Assembly (NCBI RefSeq): GCF_900454025.1 | Contig: NZ_UGQM01000001.1 | Location: forward strand, 1,240,001-1,304,000 | Source of the DNA: Mycolicibacterium gilvum | GTDB lineage: Bacteria; Actinomycetota; Actinomycetes; Mycobacteriales; Mycobacteriaceae | Direction: 5' to 3' | DNA length: 64,000 nucleotides | Shown: positions 53,673-63,887 of the stretch, one piece after another | How positions within the stretch are numbered: the first letter of the stretch is position 1 | Layout of the letters: every line of letters starts with the position of its first letter | Translations under genes and position numbers: made by a program | Notes under the pieces: model-generated | Databases searched by the model: none | What the model saw: the letters and a program-made list of their open reading frames with translations, nothing else | Told to the model about the DNA's origin: nothing

Positions 53673-54083
53673 ATGGCACAGGCAAAGAAGGGCGCCCCGA
53701 AGAAGGGGCAGAAGACCCGTCGCAGGGAAAAGAAGAACGTCCCGCACGGCGCCGCCCACATCAAGAGCACGTTCAACAACACGATCGTGTCGATCACCGA
53801 CCCCCAGGGCAACGTCATCGCGTGGGCGTCGTCCGGACACGTCGGCTTCAAGGGGTCGCGTAAGTCCACCCCGTTCGCCGCGCAGCTCGCCGCCGAGAAC
53901 GCGGCCCGCAAGGCGCAGGAACACGGCGTCAAGAAGGTCGACGTCTTCGTGAAGGGCCCGGGCTCGGGTCGTGAGACCGCAATCCGCTCGCTGCAGGCCG
54001 CCGGCCTCGAGGTGGGCGCGATCGCCGATGTCACCCCGCAGCCGCACAACGGTTGCCGTCCGCCCAAGCGGCGCCGGGTCTAG
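53673..54083 (+). CDS. rpsK: 30S ribosomal protein S11
   Basis: Platform protein of the small subunit, 136 residues. Lysine-rich N-terminus ([17 protein letters not shown]) and signatures [20 protein letters not shown] and [21 protein letters not shown]-terminus [13 protein letters not shown]. It begins six bases after rpsM. Confidence 0.98.
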
Positions 54084-54103
54084 GAAAAAGGAGTTAGAGA
54101 CTT

Positions 54104-54709
54104 ATGGCTCGTTATACCGGACCCGTCACCCGCAAGTCGCGTCGTCTCGGCGTCGACCTGGTCGGTGGAGATCAGTCCTTCGAGAAGCGCCCCTACCCGC
54201 CCGGCCAGCACGGCCGCGCGCGGATCAAGGAGAGCGAATACCGCACCCAGCTGCAGGAGAAGCAGAAGGCCCGCTTCACCTACGGCGTGATGGAGAAGCA
54301 GTTCCGTCGCTACTACGAGGAGGCCAACCGCCTCCCCGGCAAGACCGGTGACAACCTGCTGCGCATCCTGGAAAGCCGGCTGGACAACGTCGTGTACCGC
54401 GCCGGCCTGGCCCGGACCCGTCGCATGGCGCGCCAGCTGGTCAGCCACGGCCACTTCACCGTCAACGGTGTGAAGGTCGACGTCCCCAGCTACCGGGTGT
54501 CGCAGTACGACATCATCGACGTCAAGGACAAGTCGATCAACACGCTGCCCTTCGAGGTCGCCCGCCAGACTGCCGGCGAGCGTCCGATCCCGGGCTGGCT
54601 GCAGGTCGTCGGCGAGCGTCAGCGCATCCTCGTGCACCAGCTGCCCGAGCGCGCCCAGATCGACGTGCCGCTCACCGAGCAGCTCATCGTCGAGCTCTAC
54701 TCGAAGTAG
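54104..54709 (+). CDS. rpsD: 30S ribosomal protein S4
   Basis: Primary 16S rRNA-binding protein and, in other bacteria, a translational repressor of its operon. 201 residues, starting MARYTGPVTRKSRRLGVDLV, with the S4 RNA-binding domain at RLDNVVYRAGLARTRRMARQ. The N-terminal region has no zinc cysteines, so it is the zinc-independent form. Followed by an 83-base gap with a hairpin before rpoA. Confidence 0.98.
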   Translation: MARYTGPVTRKSRRLGVDLVGGDQSFEKRPYPPGQHGRARIKESEYRTQLQEKQKARFTYGVMEKQFRRYYEEANRLPGKTGDNLLRILESRLDNVVYRAGLARTRRMARQLVSHGHFTVNGVKVDVPSYRVSQYDIIDVKDKSINTLPFEVARQTAGERPIPGWLQVVGERQRILVHQLPERAQIDVPLTEQLIVELYSK

Positions 54710-54714
54710 TAATC

Positions 54715-54741
54715 CTGACCCCGGAATCCACCGGGGCTCAG
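54715..54741 (+). terminator. Intercistronic hairpin between rpsD and rpoA
   Basis: CTGACCCCGG pairs with CCGGGGCTCAG (one bulged base) around a six-base loop, six bases after the rpsD stop. It has no U-run, so it may be a processing, stability or weak terminator element rather than a full stop. Confidence 0.4.
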
Positions 54742-54750
54742 GCCACCTAA

Positions 54751-55857
<1,107 letters not shown>

Positions 55858-55916
55858 GCAAGTCCGTCCCGGCCCTACCTCGTACGGGGGTCGGCCCCAC
55901 ATAGGAGATAGTCGCA

Positions 55917-56516
55917 ATGCCCAAACCCACCAAGGGTCCTCGTCTCGGCGGGTCGTCCTCGCACCAGAAGGCGCTGCTGGCCAACCTGGCCACCGCGCTG
56001 TTCGAGCACGGCCGGATCAAGACCACCGAGCCGAAGGCACGGGCGCTGCGTCCGTACGCGGAGAAGCTCATCACCCACGCCAAGAAGGGCACGCTGCACA
56101 ACCGGCGTGAGGTGATGAAGAAGATCCGCGACAAGGACATCGTCCACGTGCTGTTCGCGGAGATCGGGCCGTTCTACTCCGACCGCAACGGCGGCTACAC
56201 CCGCATCATCAAGGTCGAGAACCGCAAGGGCGACAACGCCCCCATGGCCGTCATCGAGCTGGTGCGGGAGAAGACCGTGACCTCCGAGGCCAACCGTGCA
56301 CGTCGCGCGGACGCGGCCCAGAAGGTAGCCGCCGCCGCCGCGCCGCAGGCTGCGGTCGAGCCCGAGGTGACCGAGGGTCCGAGTGCAGACGAGGCAGAGG
56401 CAGTGGCCGAGACCCCGATCGCCGACGAGGCGCAGGTCGAGGTCGAGGGCACCGAGTCCGTTTCGGAGGCCGAAGCTGACGAGGCCAAGGCTGACTCCGA
56501 GGATGAAGCCAAGTAG
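55917..56516 (+). CDS. rplQ: 50S ribosomal protein L17
   Basis: 199-residue protein. Residues 1-120 are the standard L17 fold ([40 protein letters not shown]). The last 80 residues form an alanine/glutamate-rich acidic extension typical of mycobacterial L17. AGGAGAT precedes the ATG. A strong hairpin begins 14 bases after its stop. Confidence 0.97.
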
Positions 56517-56523
56517 TCAACCC

Positions 56524-57399
56524 GTGAACGAACCCGCCACCGATTCCGGTGGCGGGTTTGTTCGTCTGCGGCTCGATATCGCCTACGACGGCACCGATTT
56601 CGCGGGGTGGGCCACCCAGGCCGGGCAGCGCACGGTCGCGGGGGTCATCGACGACGCGCTCTCGACCGTCTTCCGGACTCCGGTGCTCACCCGCGCCGCG
56701 GGACGCACCGATTCGGGTGTGCACGCCACCGGTCAGGTGGCCCATGTCGACATCCCGACCGATGCGCTTCCGCACGCGTACCCGCGGACCGTCCGGGCGG
56801 GCGAGCCCGAGTTCGGACCGTTGGTGCGGCGTCTGGGCCGGATGCTCACCGAGGATGTCCGGGTCCGCGGGATCGTGCGTGCCGCACCGGGATTCGACGC
56901 CCGGTTCTCGGCGTTACGACGCCACTACGTCTACCGGTTGACCACGGCGCCCTACGGGGTGGAGCCCGCCGAGGCACGATTCGTCACGGCGTGGCCCCGT
57001 CCGCTGGACGTCGACGCGATGGCGGGCGCTGCCCAGAATGTGTTGGGGCTGCACGATTTCGCCGCGTTCTGCCGGCACCGCGACGGCGCGACCACGATCC
57101 GCGAGCTGCAACGCCTGGACTGTGTCCGCGACGGCGACCGCATCTCGGTGCATGTGAGTGCCGACGCCTTCTGCTGGAACATGGTGCGCTCACTGGTCGG
57201 AGCCCTGCTGGCCGTCGGGGAACACCGCCGCGACGACACGTGGTGCGTGCAGCTGCTGCACGCGCGGCACCGCTCCAGCGATTTCGCCGCTGCGCCCGCG
57301 CGCGGACTCACGCTCGTCGGCGTCGACTACCCGCCCGATGACGAGCTGGCCGCCCGCAACCTGGTGACCAGGGATGTGCGGACGGCCGACGAACTCTAG
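56524..57399 (+). CDS. truA: tRNA pseudouridine(38-40) synthase
   Basis: Converts uridines 38-40 of the anticodon stem to pseudouridine. Catalytic aspartate in [17 protein letters not shown] near residue 62; [17 protein letters not shown] at the start and [12 protein letters not shown] in the middle are family motifs. The only in-frame start before the core is the GTG at 56524 (291 residues), seven bases after the rplQ stop, yet a perfect terminator-like hairpin (56531-56558) lies within codons 3-12. Either the start is correct and the hairpin attenuates truA, or initiation uses a non-standard codon further on. Confidence 0.93.
   Translation: MNEPATDSGGGFVRLRLDIAYDGTDFAGWATQAGQRTVAGVIDDALSTVFRTPVLTRAAGRTDSGVHATGQVAHVDIPTDALPHAYPRTVRAGEPEFGPLVRRLGRMLTEDVRVRGIVRAAPGFDARFSALRRHYVYRLTTAPYGVEPAEARFVTAWPRPLDVDAMAGAAQNVLGLHDFAAFCRHRDGATTIRELQRLDCVRDGDRISVHVSADAFCWNMVRSLVGALLAVGEHRRDDTWCVQLLHARHRSSDFAAAPARGLTLVGVDYPPDDELAARNLVTRDVRTADEL
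56531..56558 (+). terminator. Perfect 12-bp hairpin with short U tract (rplQ terminator or truA attenuator)
   Basis: AACCCGCCACCG (56531-56542) pairs perfectly with CGGTGGCGGGTT (56547-56558) across the loop ATTC, followed by TGTT. It has the form of an intrinsic terminator 15 bases after the rplQ stop, but lies inside the apparent truA coding sequence. Confidence 0.7.
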
Positions 57400-57404
57400 A
57401 GCTC

Positions 57405-58067
57405 TCAGAGCCGGCCGACGATGAAGTCGGCGGCCTGGTTCACCATGCCCGCCCCAACATACGCGGAAGCCAGATGGGCGGGCCAGTTGTCCTGCCAGTT
57501 CTCCGGCGCGGTCGGGTTGCAGATCGGATCGTCGCCGTGGCACAGCTCCACGATGCGATCGCGAAGTGCGGGGTTGGTGAAGTTGGCGATCGGGCCGACC
57601 CACTGGCTGCCGTTGCCGAACAACGCGACGGCGGCGATGTGGCGATCCACGCCGTCGGGGAGCGGGTTCTTGAAACCGAACGCGGCGATCGGCACGGCGA
57701 TCACGATGTCGGTGACCGCGGCGCCGAGCGAGTAACCCCCGAGCACCAGCCGCGTGTCCGGGCAGTTGCGGGCCATGTACTGGATCCGCTGGCTCATGTC
57801 GTTGGCGCCGATGTCGACCTCGGTGTCGGCCGGGTACTTGACCGCGTACAGGTCGATGTCCCTGCCGGTCTTGTTCCGCAGCGCGCTGGCCAGGGCATTG
57901 CCGATGACACCGGCACCGGGGGATTCGATGCGGCCGCGCGCGAAGATCAGCTCGGCTTGGGGGCACGCCTGCGCGGACGCGGCGGGCGGCAGGATCAGCG
58001 ATGCCGCGCCGAAAAGGAGCGCGACAACGAGGTAAGGGACCCGGAGGTTTCGCAGCTGACGAATCAC
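57405..58067 (-). CDS. Cutinase-family secreted protein, atypical nucleophile motif
   Basis: A 220-residue exported serine hydrolase-like protein of the mycobacterial Culp group. Signal/anchor segment VPYLVVALLFGAASLILP, then CPQAELIFARGRIESPGAG. The nucleophile elbow is GGYSLGAAV rather than GYSQGA, and the oxyanion RGT is RGR; ELCHGDDPICN carries the acid, and the histidine is probably in WPAHLASAY. A longer start at 58115 overlaps the upstream cutinase gene, so the GTG at 58067 is used, though its ribosome site is weak. Third of three tandem cutinase-like genes; convergent with truA. Confidence 0.85.
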   Translation of the reverse strand: MIRQLRNLRVPYLVVALLFGAASLILPPAASAQACPQAELIFARGRIESPGAGVIGNALASALRNKTGRDIDLYAVKYPADTEVDIGANDMSQRIQYMARNCPDTRLVLGGYSLGAAVTDIVIAVPIAAFGFKNPLPDGVDRHIAAVALFGNGSQWVGPIANFTNPALRDRIVELCHGDDPICNPTAPENWQDNWPAHLASAYVGAGMVNQAADFIVGRL

Positions 58068-58095
58068 TTCGCCGATCCTATCTGTTGTCGCCGAC

Positions 58096-58764
58096 TCAGA
58101 GGCGGCCTGCGGCAAAGCCGGCGGCCTGCCCGATCAACGGGGAACGTTCGTAGCTCGTGTGTGCGAACGGGTTTCGCCCGTCCGAACAGATCGGGTCGCC
58201 GTCGGCGCACAGGTCGAGTGCTTTGCCGGCGAACGATCCGCGTGCCGAGACGGGGTTTCCGAACTTGGTGGCCGGGTTGCCGAACACCGCGACGGCGGCG
58301 ACGTTGCCGTTGAGCCCTCCGGGCAGAGGACGGGCCAGACCCACGTCGCCGATCCGGTTGCCCAGCGGGGGAACCCCGGCGAGCATGTCCACGACGGCAG
58401 CGCCCTGCGAATACCCGCCGAGCACGATGCGGGTGTTCGGGCACTGCGCCGCCATCACCGAGATCCGGTTGGTGGCGTCGGCCGCGCCGTCCCCGGAGGT
58501 GAAGAAGTCGTAGCTGGCCGGGTAGATCACGCCGTAGGTCCCGACCGTGCGGCCGCCCAGTTGATTGCGGAGTTGGTCGGCGAGCGCCTGACCGACCCGG
58601 CCGACGCCGGGGGGCTCACTGGTGCCACGGGCGAACACGACCTCGACGTCGGGACACGGCTGGGCGGACGCCGTGGTGGTGGGCATGACGGCCAGGGCGG
58701 CCATCGGGACCATCGCGGCAGCGGTTGCCGCGAGGATTCGGCGGCTCAGGCGATCGGAAAGCAC
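58096..58764 (-). CDS. Cutinase-family esterase
   Basis: A 222-residue secreted esterase or phospholipase. Signal peptide with AATAAAMVPMAALAVMPTTT, then the mature start CPDVEVVFARGTSEPPGVGR (oxyanion RGT). Nucleophile in LGGYSQGAAVVDM near residue 117; acid and histidine in DLCADGDPICSDG and NPFAHTSYER. Cysteine pairs are conserved. GTG start at 58764. Related to Rv3451/Rv3452, which also lie near truA in M. tuberculosis. Confidence 0.93.
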   Translation of the reverse strand: MLSDRLSRRILAATAAAMVPMAALAVMPTTTASAQPCPDVEVVFARGTSEPPGVGRVGQALADQLRNQLGGRTVGTYGVIYPASYDFFTSGDGAADATNRISVMAAQCPNTRIVLGGYSQGAAVVDMLAGVPPLGNRIGDVGLARPLPGGLNGNVAAVAVFGNPATKFGNPVSARGSFAGKALDLCADGDPICSDGRNPFAHTSYERSPLIGQAAGFAAGRL

Positions 58765-58788
58765 AAGACACGGTAACGCATAGCTGAA

Positions 58789-59466
58789 CTAAACGAGACC
58801 GGCGACGAACGCCGCGGCCTGGTCGGTGAACCCGGCCGGCCCGTAGTTGCTGTGCGCGGCGATGTCATCGCCCGCCGAGCACACCGGATCGGCGCCGTTG
58901 CACAGGTCGATGGACCGTGTCCCCCACACCGGGCTGGCGGTGATCGGCAGGCCCACCTTCGTCGTCGGATTCCCGAACAGCGCGATCGCGGCGATGAAGT
59001 CAGGGGCGTTCGGCGGCAACGGCCTGTCGAACCCGACGGCGGGGAACGGCACGGCCGCGATGACGTCGATGACGGCTGCGCCCTGCGAGTAGCCCCCGAG
59101 CACCAACCGGGTGCTCGGGCAGTTCGCCATCATCCACTGGATGTGGTTGCTCGCGTCATTGGCGCCGCCGGCCGCGGCGAGGAAGTCGAACGTCGCCGGG
59201 TAGGCGACCGCGTAGGACCCGACCGACCGTCCACCGACCCGTCCGCGCAGTGACTCGACGAAGGCGGAACCGACCCGGCCGAGGCCGGGTGGTTCATCGG
59301 TGCCGCGGGCGAAGACGACCTGGATGTCGGTGCAGCCCTGGGCGCCGGCGGCGGGTAGGGACCTCGGTGCGGCGACGGCCGGGGCGACGACGAGGACACC
59401 GGCGGCCACAGCCGCGGCGACGAGCGCCCTGACGCCGCGCGTGACGACTTCAAGATCGATCTTCAC
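58789..59466 (-). CDS. Cutinase-family esterase
   Basis: A 225-residue paralogue of the previous gene. N-terminal signal (RALVAAAVAAGVLVVAPAVA), CTDIQVVFARGTDEPPGLGR, nucleophile LGGYSQGAAVIDV, acid/His in DLCNGADPVCSAGDD and AAHSNYGPAGF. The GTG at 59466 overlaps the stop of the EamA transporter (GTGA), so the four minus-strand genes are probably one unit. Substrates are likely cell-envelope or host-type lipids; none can be named. Confidence 0.93.
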   Translation of the reverse strand: MKIDLEVVTRGVRALVAAAVAAGVLVVAPAVAAPRSLPAAGAQGCTDIQVVFARGTDEPPGLGRVGSAFVESLRGRVGGRSVGSYAVAYPATFDFLAAAGGANDASNHIQWMMANCPSTRLVLGGYSQGAAVIDVIAAVPFPAVGFDRPLPPNAPDFIAAIALFGNPTTKVGLPITASPVWGTRSIDLCNGADPVCSAGDDIAAHSNYGPAGFTDQAAAFVAGLV

Positions 59467-60560
59467 GGGTCGATGGTAGCGGGACCACCGCGCGCGACCG
59501 GGGTGGTTTGCGGCAGTGCCGTCGGGGTCACCGACGTTTCCCCGACGTTGGTTTCCCCGACGAGCTCACCCCGGTCGCCCTGGCGGGCCAGCGCGAGCCC
59601 GGCCAGCACGATCGCCCCGCCGATCACCTGTCCGGCCGCCATCCCCTCACCCAGCAGCATCCAGGCGGCGAGCACCGCGAACATCACCTCGGACAGTCCC
59701 ACCAGCGACGCGAACCTGGGGCGCAGGCGGGCTATCCCGACGATGCCGAGCGTGTACGCGATCGCGGTGGGGATCAGCGCCAATGCGATGACGGGCACGA
59801 TCCACGGTGTCGTGAAGCCGGCGACCACGGCGTCGTTGGCCGTGAAGGCCAGGGGCATCAGGCCGGAGAACCCGAGCGCGGCCACCGTCACGGCGCCGAA
59901 CGCCAGGCCCGCGGCCGCGAGCGTGATCGGGTGCAGCGGGGGACGACCGTCGGCGACCTCCTTGTCCGACATGGCGCCCGCCTTGTCCGACATCAGGAAG
60001 TAGCAGGCCGCACACACAGCGGCGGCCAGACCCCAGCCGACGCCGACGAGGTTGATGTGCGCCGCGGCCACTCCGCCGGGCCCGATGATCCCCAGCACCA
60101 ACGTGATTCCGCCGACGGCCAGCACGACACCGGCGAGGGTCATGCCGCTCGGACGATGCCGGGTGGTGGCCCACAACCAGCCGACGACCAGCAGCGGCGC
60201 GGTGTACTCCAGCAGCAGCGCGACACCGACCGACAGGTGCGCGACCGCGTTGAAGTAGAAGAGCTGGGCGCCGGCGATCGGCACGATCCCGTACAGCACG
60301 ACGGTCCTCGCGTGGTGGCGTGCCTCGCGCACCCATCCCGGGCGCACGACGGTCGCGAAGACGGCCATCGCGAGCGCTCCGCCGGCCAGGCGTGCGGTGA
60401 CCGCCGCGGTCGGGCTCCAACCCGCCGTCATCAGAGCCTTCGCGAAGGGGCCGGAGCAGCCGAATGCGAAGGCGGAGGCGAGTGCGAACAGAAGGCCCGA
60501 ACGGAAGTGGTCGGCACGCGCCTGTGTGCGCGACGTGACCGATGAATCCAGCGCAGCCAA
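59463..60560 (-). CDS. EamA/RhtA-family drug/metabolite transporter
   Basis: Ten-helix membrane exporter of the DMT superfamily, 365 residues, made of two EamA repeats. Clear helices include LFALASAFAFGCSGPFAKAL, LTLVLGIIGP, NLVGVGWGLAAAVCAACYFL and IGGAIVLAGLALARQ. A polar C-terminal tail of about 30 residues follows. TTG start at 60560 with GGAGGTG five bases upstream. Family members export amino acids or metabolites; the substrate is unknown. First gene of the coupled run leading into the cutinases. Confidence 0.9.
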   Translation of the reverse strand: MAALDSSVTSRTQARADHFRSGLLFALASAFAFGCSGPFAKALMTAGWSPTAAVTARLAGGALAMAVFATVVRPGWVREARHHARTVVLYGIVPIAGAQLFYFNAVAHLSVGVALLLEYTAPLLVVGWLWATTRHRPSGMTLAGVVLAVGGITLVLGIIGPGGVAAAHINLVGVGWGLAAAVCAACYFLMSDKAGAMSDKEVADGRPPLHPITLAAAGLAFGAVTVAALGFSGLMPLAFTANDAVVAGFTTPWIVPVIALALIPTAIAYTLGIVGIARLRPRFASLVGLSEVMFAVLAAWMLLGEGMAAGQVIGGAIVLAGLALARQGDRGELVGETNVGETSVTPTALPQTTPVARGGPATIDP

Positions 60561-60644
60561 CGCGCACCTCCGAGCGGGGAAACAGTGACATGAGTAAAAT
60601 CAGCTTTGGTCGTGACGCTACCGTTCCGCAGAGTCAGGAGTCAA

Positions 60645-61196
60645 ATGCTTTTCACCTATGACACCGAGCTCACTCTGCGGGCCGCGAGTGTGCTGATAAA
60701 CACCGATCGCGTGGACGGGGAGCAGCTGGCGGACCTCGCCGCGCTCGACGAGTACCTCGACCACTTCGGCTGGACCGGTCGGCGCGACCACGATGCCGCG
60801 GAGCTGAAATCGGTCCACCAGCTGCGTGACCGGCTCGGCCGCATCTGGGCCGCCGCCGACGACGAGGAGCGCGCGGTCGGTCATGTGAACGCACTGTTGT
60901 CCGACACCCGGGCATCGCCGTGGCTGACCCGCCATCCCGAAATGCCCGAATGGCACCTGCACCTGGCCTCGATCCACGACCCGCTGTGGCAGCGGATGGG
61001 CGCCGAGATGGCGATGGCACTGGCCGACCTGATCCGCGCCGGGGAACTGCGCCGGCTCAAGCTCTGCGCCGCACCGGACTGCGAGGCCTCGCTGATCGAT
61101 CTGTCGCGCAACCGGTCCGGGAAGTTCTGCGACACCGGCAACTGCGGAAACCGGCAACACGTCGCCGCCTACCGGGAACGCCGCTCCAACAAGTGA
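60645..61196 (+). CDS. CGNR zinc-finger protein
   Basis: A 183-residue putative stress-response regulator: an N-terminal ABATE-type domain (FTYDTELTLRAASVLINTDR, LRDRLGRIWAAADDEERAVG) and a C-terminal zinc-binding CGNR motif (LCAAPDCEASLIDLSRNRSG with FCDTGNCGNRQHVAAYR). The ATG at 60645 has CAGGAG four bases upstream and is preferred to a start at 60606. Divergent from the EamA transporter, it may regulate that transporter. Confidence 0.9.
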   Translation: MLFTYDTELTLRAASVLINTDRVDGEQLADLAALDEYLDHFGWTGRRDHDAAELKSVHQLRDRLGRIWAAADDEERAVGHVNALLSDTRASPWLTRHPEMPEWHLHLASIHDPLWQRMGAEMAMALADLIRAGELRRLKLCAAPDCEASLIDLSRNRSGKFCDTGNCGNRQHVAAYRERRSNK

Positions 61197-61240
61197 TCTG
61201 ACCCGTCCGTCCCCGCGGTTAGGCTGGCCGAGGGGTGGAT

Positions 61241-62602
61241 ATGGGGCAACCGGTGACTCGGCTGCAGATCAGCGGGCAGCGGTTCCTGACCCGTCGCATG
61301 GAGCACGCACTCGTGCGCGCCGACGCCCGGATGCTCGACGATCCTCTTCGCGCGCAATCCCTTTCGCTGGTCGTCGGTGCTGTTCTCGCGGCGATCGCCG
61401 TCGCGGTGTGCGCGGTCATCGCGGTGGTCCGGCCGGGTGGCACACTCGGCGATGCGCGGATCGTCGTCGTGCGCGAGTCCGGGGCGATGTTCGTCCGGCT
61501 CGACGACGTGCTGCACCCGGTGTACAACCTGGCCTCGGCGCGCCTGCTCCTGGGCAGTCCGGAGGTGCCGCGCGTGGTCGCCCAGCGCGCGATCGACGAC
61601 GCCGAGCGCGGGGCGCGGCTCGGGATACCCGCTGCGCCGGAACAGATTCCCACGCCGCTGAGCGCCGACGAAGCGGCCTGGAGCGTCTGCGACGACGACC
61701 GCGGCGTGACCACGGTCGTGGCCGGCCCGCCGGCCACGGAGGGTATGACGGCCGAACGCCACGTCCTGGTGACCCCGCGCGGTCAGAGCGCGGCGGTGAC
61801 CTATCTGCTGCACGGCGGCCGACGCTCACGGGTGGACCTGCGGCACCCGGCTGTGGTGCGGGCGCTCCGGCTCGACGGCGTTGTGCCCCAGCCGGTGTCG
61901 ATGGAGCTTCTGGCCGCCCTCCCGGAAGCGCCGGCGATCGAGCCGCCCCGGATTCCCGGCCTGGGCGCCCCTGCGCCGGGAGCGCTGCGGAACCGCACGG
62001 TCGGCACCGTGGTGACGGTGGCGCATGCCGGCACAGGCTCACCCCGAGGGGCCGGCGACCATTTCGTCGTCCTCGCCGACGGACTGCAGCGTATCGGCGA
62101 GGTCACCGCGGACCTGATCCGCTTCACCGATGCCCGCGCCGGGGCCGAGATACCCGCGGTGTCCGCCGACATCGTCGGCGCGCTACCGGTGGTCACGTCG
62201 CTACCGGTGGCGACGTATCCGGATCGTGCAGATGTCACCACGGCCTCCGTCGTGTGCGCGACATGGGCGCCAACGGCCGGCGGACATGGTTCCCGCACCG
62301 AACTTCTCACAGGCCCGAAGCTGCCACCGGCGCCGCGGCCCATCGTGGTCGCGCCGGGTCGGGAGGTTGCCGTGCCGCCCGGACGGAGCCTGTACGTCCG
62401 GGCGGTCGGACTGACCGGTGGTGACCACAGCGGCGGATGGTTGTTCCTCGTCACCGACGCGGCGATCATGTTCGGCATCCGCGATGCCGACGCCGCCGCC
62501 GCGCTCGGCCTGGTGGGCGCGGGGGTGCCGGCTCCCTGGCCGGTGCTCGCGACGGTGCCCCGCGGACCCGAACTCAGCCGTGACGCCGCGACCGGGCGAT
62601 GA
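61241..62602 (+). CDS. eccB4: ESX-4 secretion system component EccB4
   Basis: Single-span membrane ATPase-like core component of a type VII secretion system, 453 residues. N-terminal cytoplasmic part (TRLQISGQRFLTRRMEHALV), one membrane helix near residues 48-66 (LVVGAVLAAIAVAVCAVIAV), and a large periplasmic repeat domain. GAGGGG precedes the ATG by five bases (GTG at 61235 also possible). Assigned to ESX-4 because mycP4 and eccD4 follow convergently, as in M. tuberculosis Rv3450c-Rv3448. The last 29 bases overlap mycP4. Confidence 0.93.
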   Translation: MGQPVTRLQISGQRFLTRRMEHALVRADARMLDDPLRAQSLSLVVGAVLAAIAVAVCAVIAVVRPGGTLGDARIVVVRESGAMFVRLDDVLHPVYNLASARLLLGSPEVPRVVAQRAIDDAERGARLGIPAAPEQIPTPLSADEAAWSVCDDDRGVTTVVAGPPATEGMTAERHVLVTPRGQSAAVTYLLHGGRRSRVDLRHPAVVRALRLDGVVPQPVSMELLAALPEAPAIEPPRIPGLGAPAPGALRNRTVGTVVTVAHAGTGSPRGAGDHFVVLADGLQRIGEVTADLIRFTDARAGAEIPAVSADIVGALPVVTSLPVATYPDRADVTTASVVCATWAPTAGGHGSRTELLTGPKLPPAPRPIVVAPGREVAVPPGRSLYVRAVGLTGGDHSGGWLFLVTDAAIMFGIRDADAAAALGLVGAGVPAPWPVLATVPRGPELSRDAATGR

Positions 62603-63887
62603 CGGCCGAAACCAGTGCGACACAGACGGTCAGCGCGACACAGATGAGTGCGCCCCGCACCGCGGTGGCGCCCTGTCGCTGCACCCTGGCCGGTGCCGGC
62701 GTTGGTGCGTCGACCGGCGGCGCGGCCGGTAACGCCGCGGGGTGTGAACCCGGTCCGCTGACCGCGGCCAGCGCGTCGACGACGCCGTGACCGACGACGG
62801 GATCCCATTCCGCCGATGACGGGCGGGCGGTGTCCTCGATGCGCTGCATCACCTGGCGCGCCGTCATCTCCGGGAAACGCGCACGCACGAGCGCCGCGAC
62901 GGCGGAGACCACCGGGACGGCGTAGCTCGTCCCCGTGAGGGCCGCATCCGACGGCGACCGGTCCGCGAGGCCGTCGCCGGTCGCGGCCAGCGACACCACC
63001 CCTTCACCGGTCGCCGCGACATCCACCCACGGTCCGGCGAGGCTGAAGTCCGACGGCGAACCGTCGGTGCCCACCGACCCCACGGTGAGCACGTAGTCGT
63101 CGTACCAGGCCGGGCTGGCCACCGTGCGCACCTGGTCGGCGGCACCGACGTCCCGGGGATTGGGATCCTGGCACTGGCCGGGCCCCCCGACGTTGCCCGC
63201 TGCGGTCACCACGACGACGTTCTTGGCCTCGACCGCGTAGGACAGCGCGGCGCCGAGTGTCCTGTCGTCGAGACCGGCGGCAACGGGCAGACACGCCACC
63301 GTCGAGATGTTGATAACCGTGGCGCCAAGATCGGCCGCGGTGCGCACCGCGGCGGCCAGCGTCTCGACATCGCCGACACCACTGCCGCCCGGATCGTCCA
63401 CGGCACGGAACTTGTTGCTGGACTGCCTGATCGACAGCAGCGACACGTCGGGTGCGATCCCGGTGAAGCCGCCGGGATCCGCAGCGTCGGGACTCGCGCC
63501 GATGATGCCGGCGACGAGGGTGCCGTGGCCGTCGCAGTCGTCGGTGCCGTCACGGTGGGAGACATAGTCACCCCCGGGGACGAGGTGGGGCAACCTGCGA
63601 TGGCGGGCCGTCCCGGTGTCGATCACCGCGACCGTCTGCCCGGCACCGCGTGTCAGCGCCCACACCGTCGGCAGGTCCATCCCGGCGAGCTGGCCGGGGG
63701 CGGAGCCGGCCGCGGGGGGAGCGGCCACGCAGTCGGTGAACTGGACCGTCGGTTGTGCGGGCGCGGGAGGGCCTGCGGTGGGGAGCCTGAGCGTGTCGAC
63801 GGGGGGAGGGCCGATCGCCCCGGCGGTGGGCGTGGTGTGCATCAGCGCGATCGCCGTCACCGCCGCCACCCGCCACGTCCGCGTCAC
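62574..63887 (-). CDS. mycP4: Mycosin protease MycP4
   Basis: Membrane-anchored subtilisin-like serine protease of ESX-4, 437 residues. Signal peptide (VAAVTAIALMHTTPTAGA), catalytic Asp90 in TVAVIDTGTA, His121 in CDGHGTLVAGIIG and the serine in LTGTSYAVPVVSA in the C-terminal third; the transmembrane anchor ALICVALTVCVALVSAVI ends the protein. Its N-terminal extension includes FTDCVAAPP. The GTG at 63887 overlaps the eccD4 stop (GTGA). It overlaps eccB4 tail-to-tail by 29 bases. Confidence 0.94.
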   Translation of the reverse strand: MTRTWRVAAVTAIALMHTTPTAGAIGPPPVDTLRLPTAGPPAPAQPTVQFTDCVAAPPAAGSAPGQLAGMDLPTVWALTRGAGQTVAVIDTGTARHRRLPHLVPGGDYVSHRDGTDDCDGHGTLVAGIIGASPDAADPGGFTGIAPDVSLLSIRQSSNKFRAVDDPGGSGVGDVETLAAAVRTAADLGATVINISTVACLPVAAGLDDRTLGAALSYAVEAKNVVVVTAAGNVGGPGQCQDPNPRDVGAADQVRTVASPAWYDDYVLTVGSVGTDGSPSDFSLAGPWVDVAATGEGVVSLAATGDGLADRSPSDAALTGTSYAVPVVSAVAALVRARFPEMTARQVMQRIEDTARPSSAEWDPVVGHGVVDALAAVSGPGSHPAALPAAPPVDAPTPAPARVQRQGATAVRGALICVALTVCVALVSAVIARSRRHG

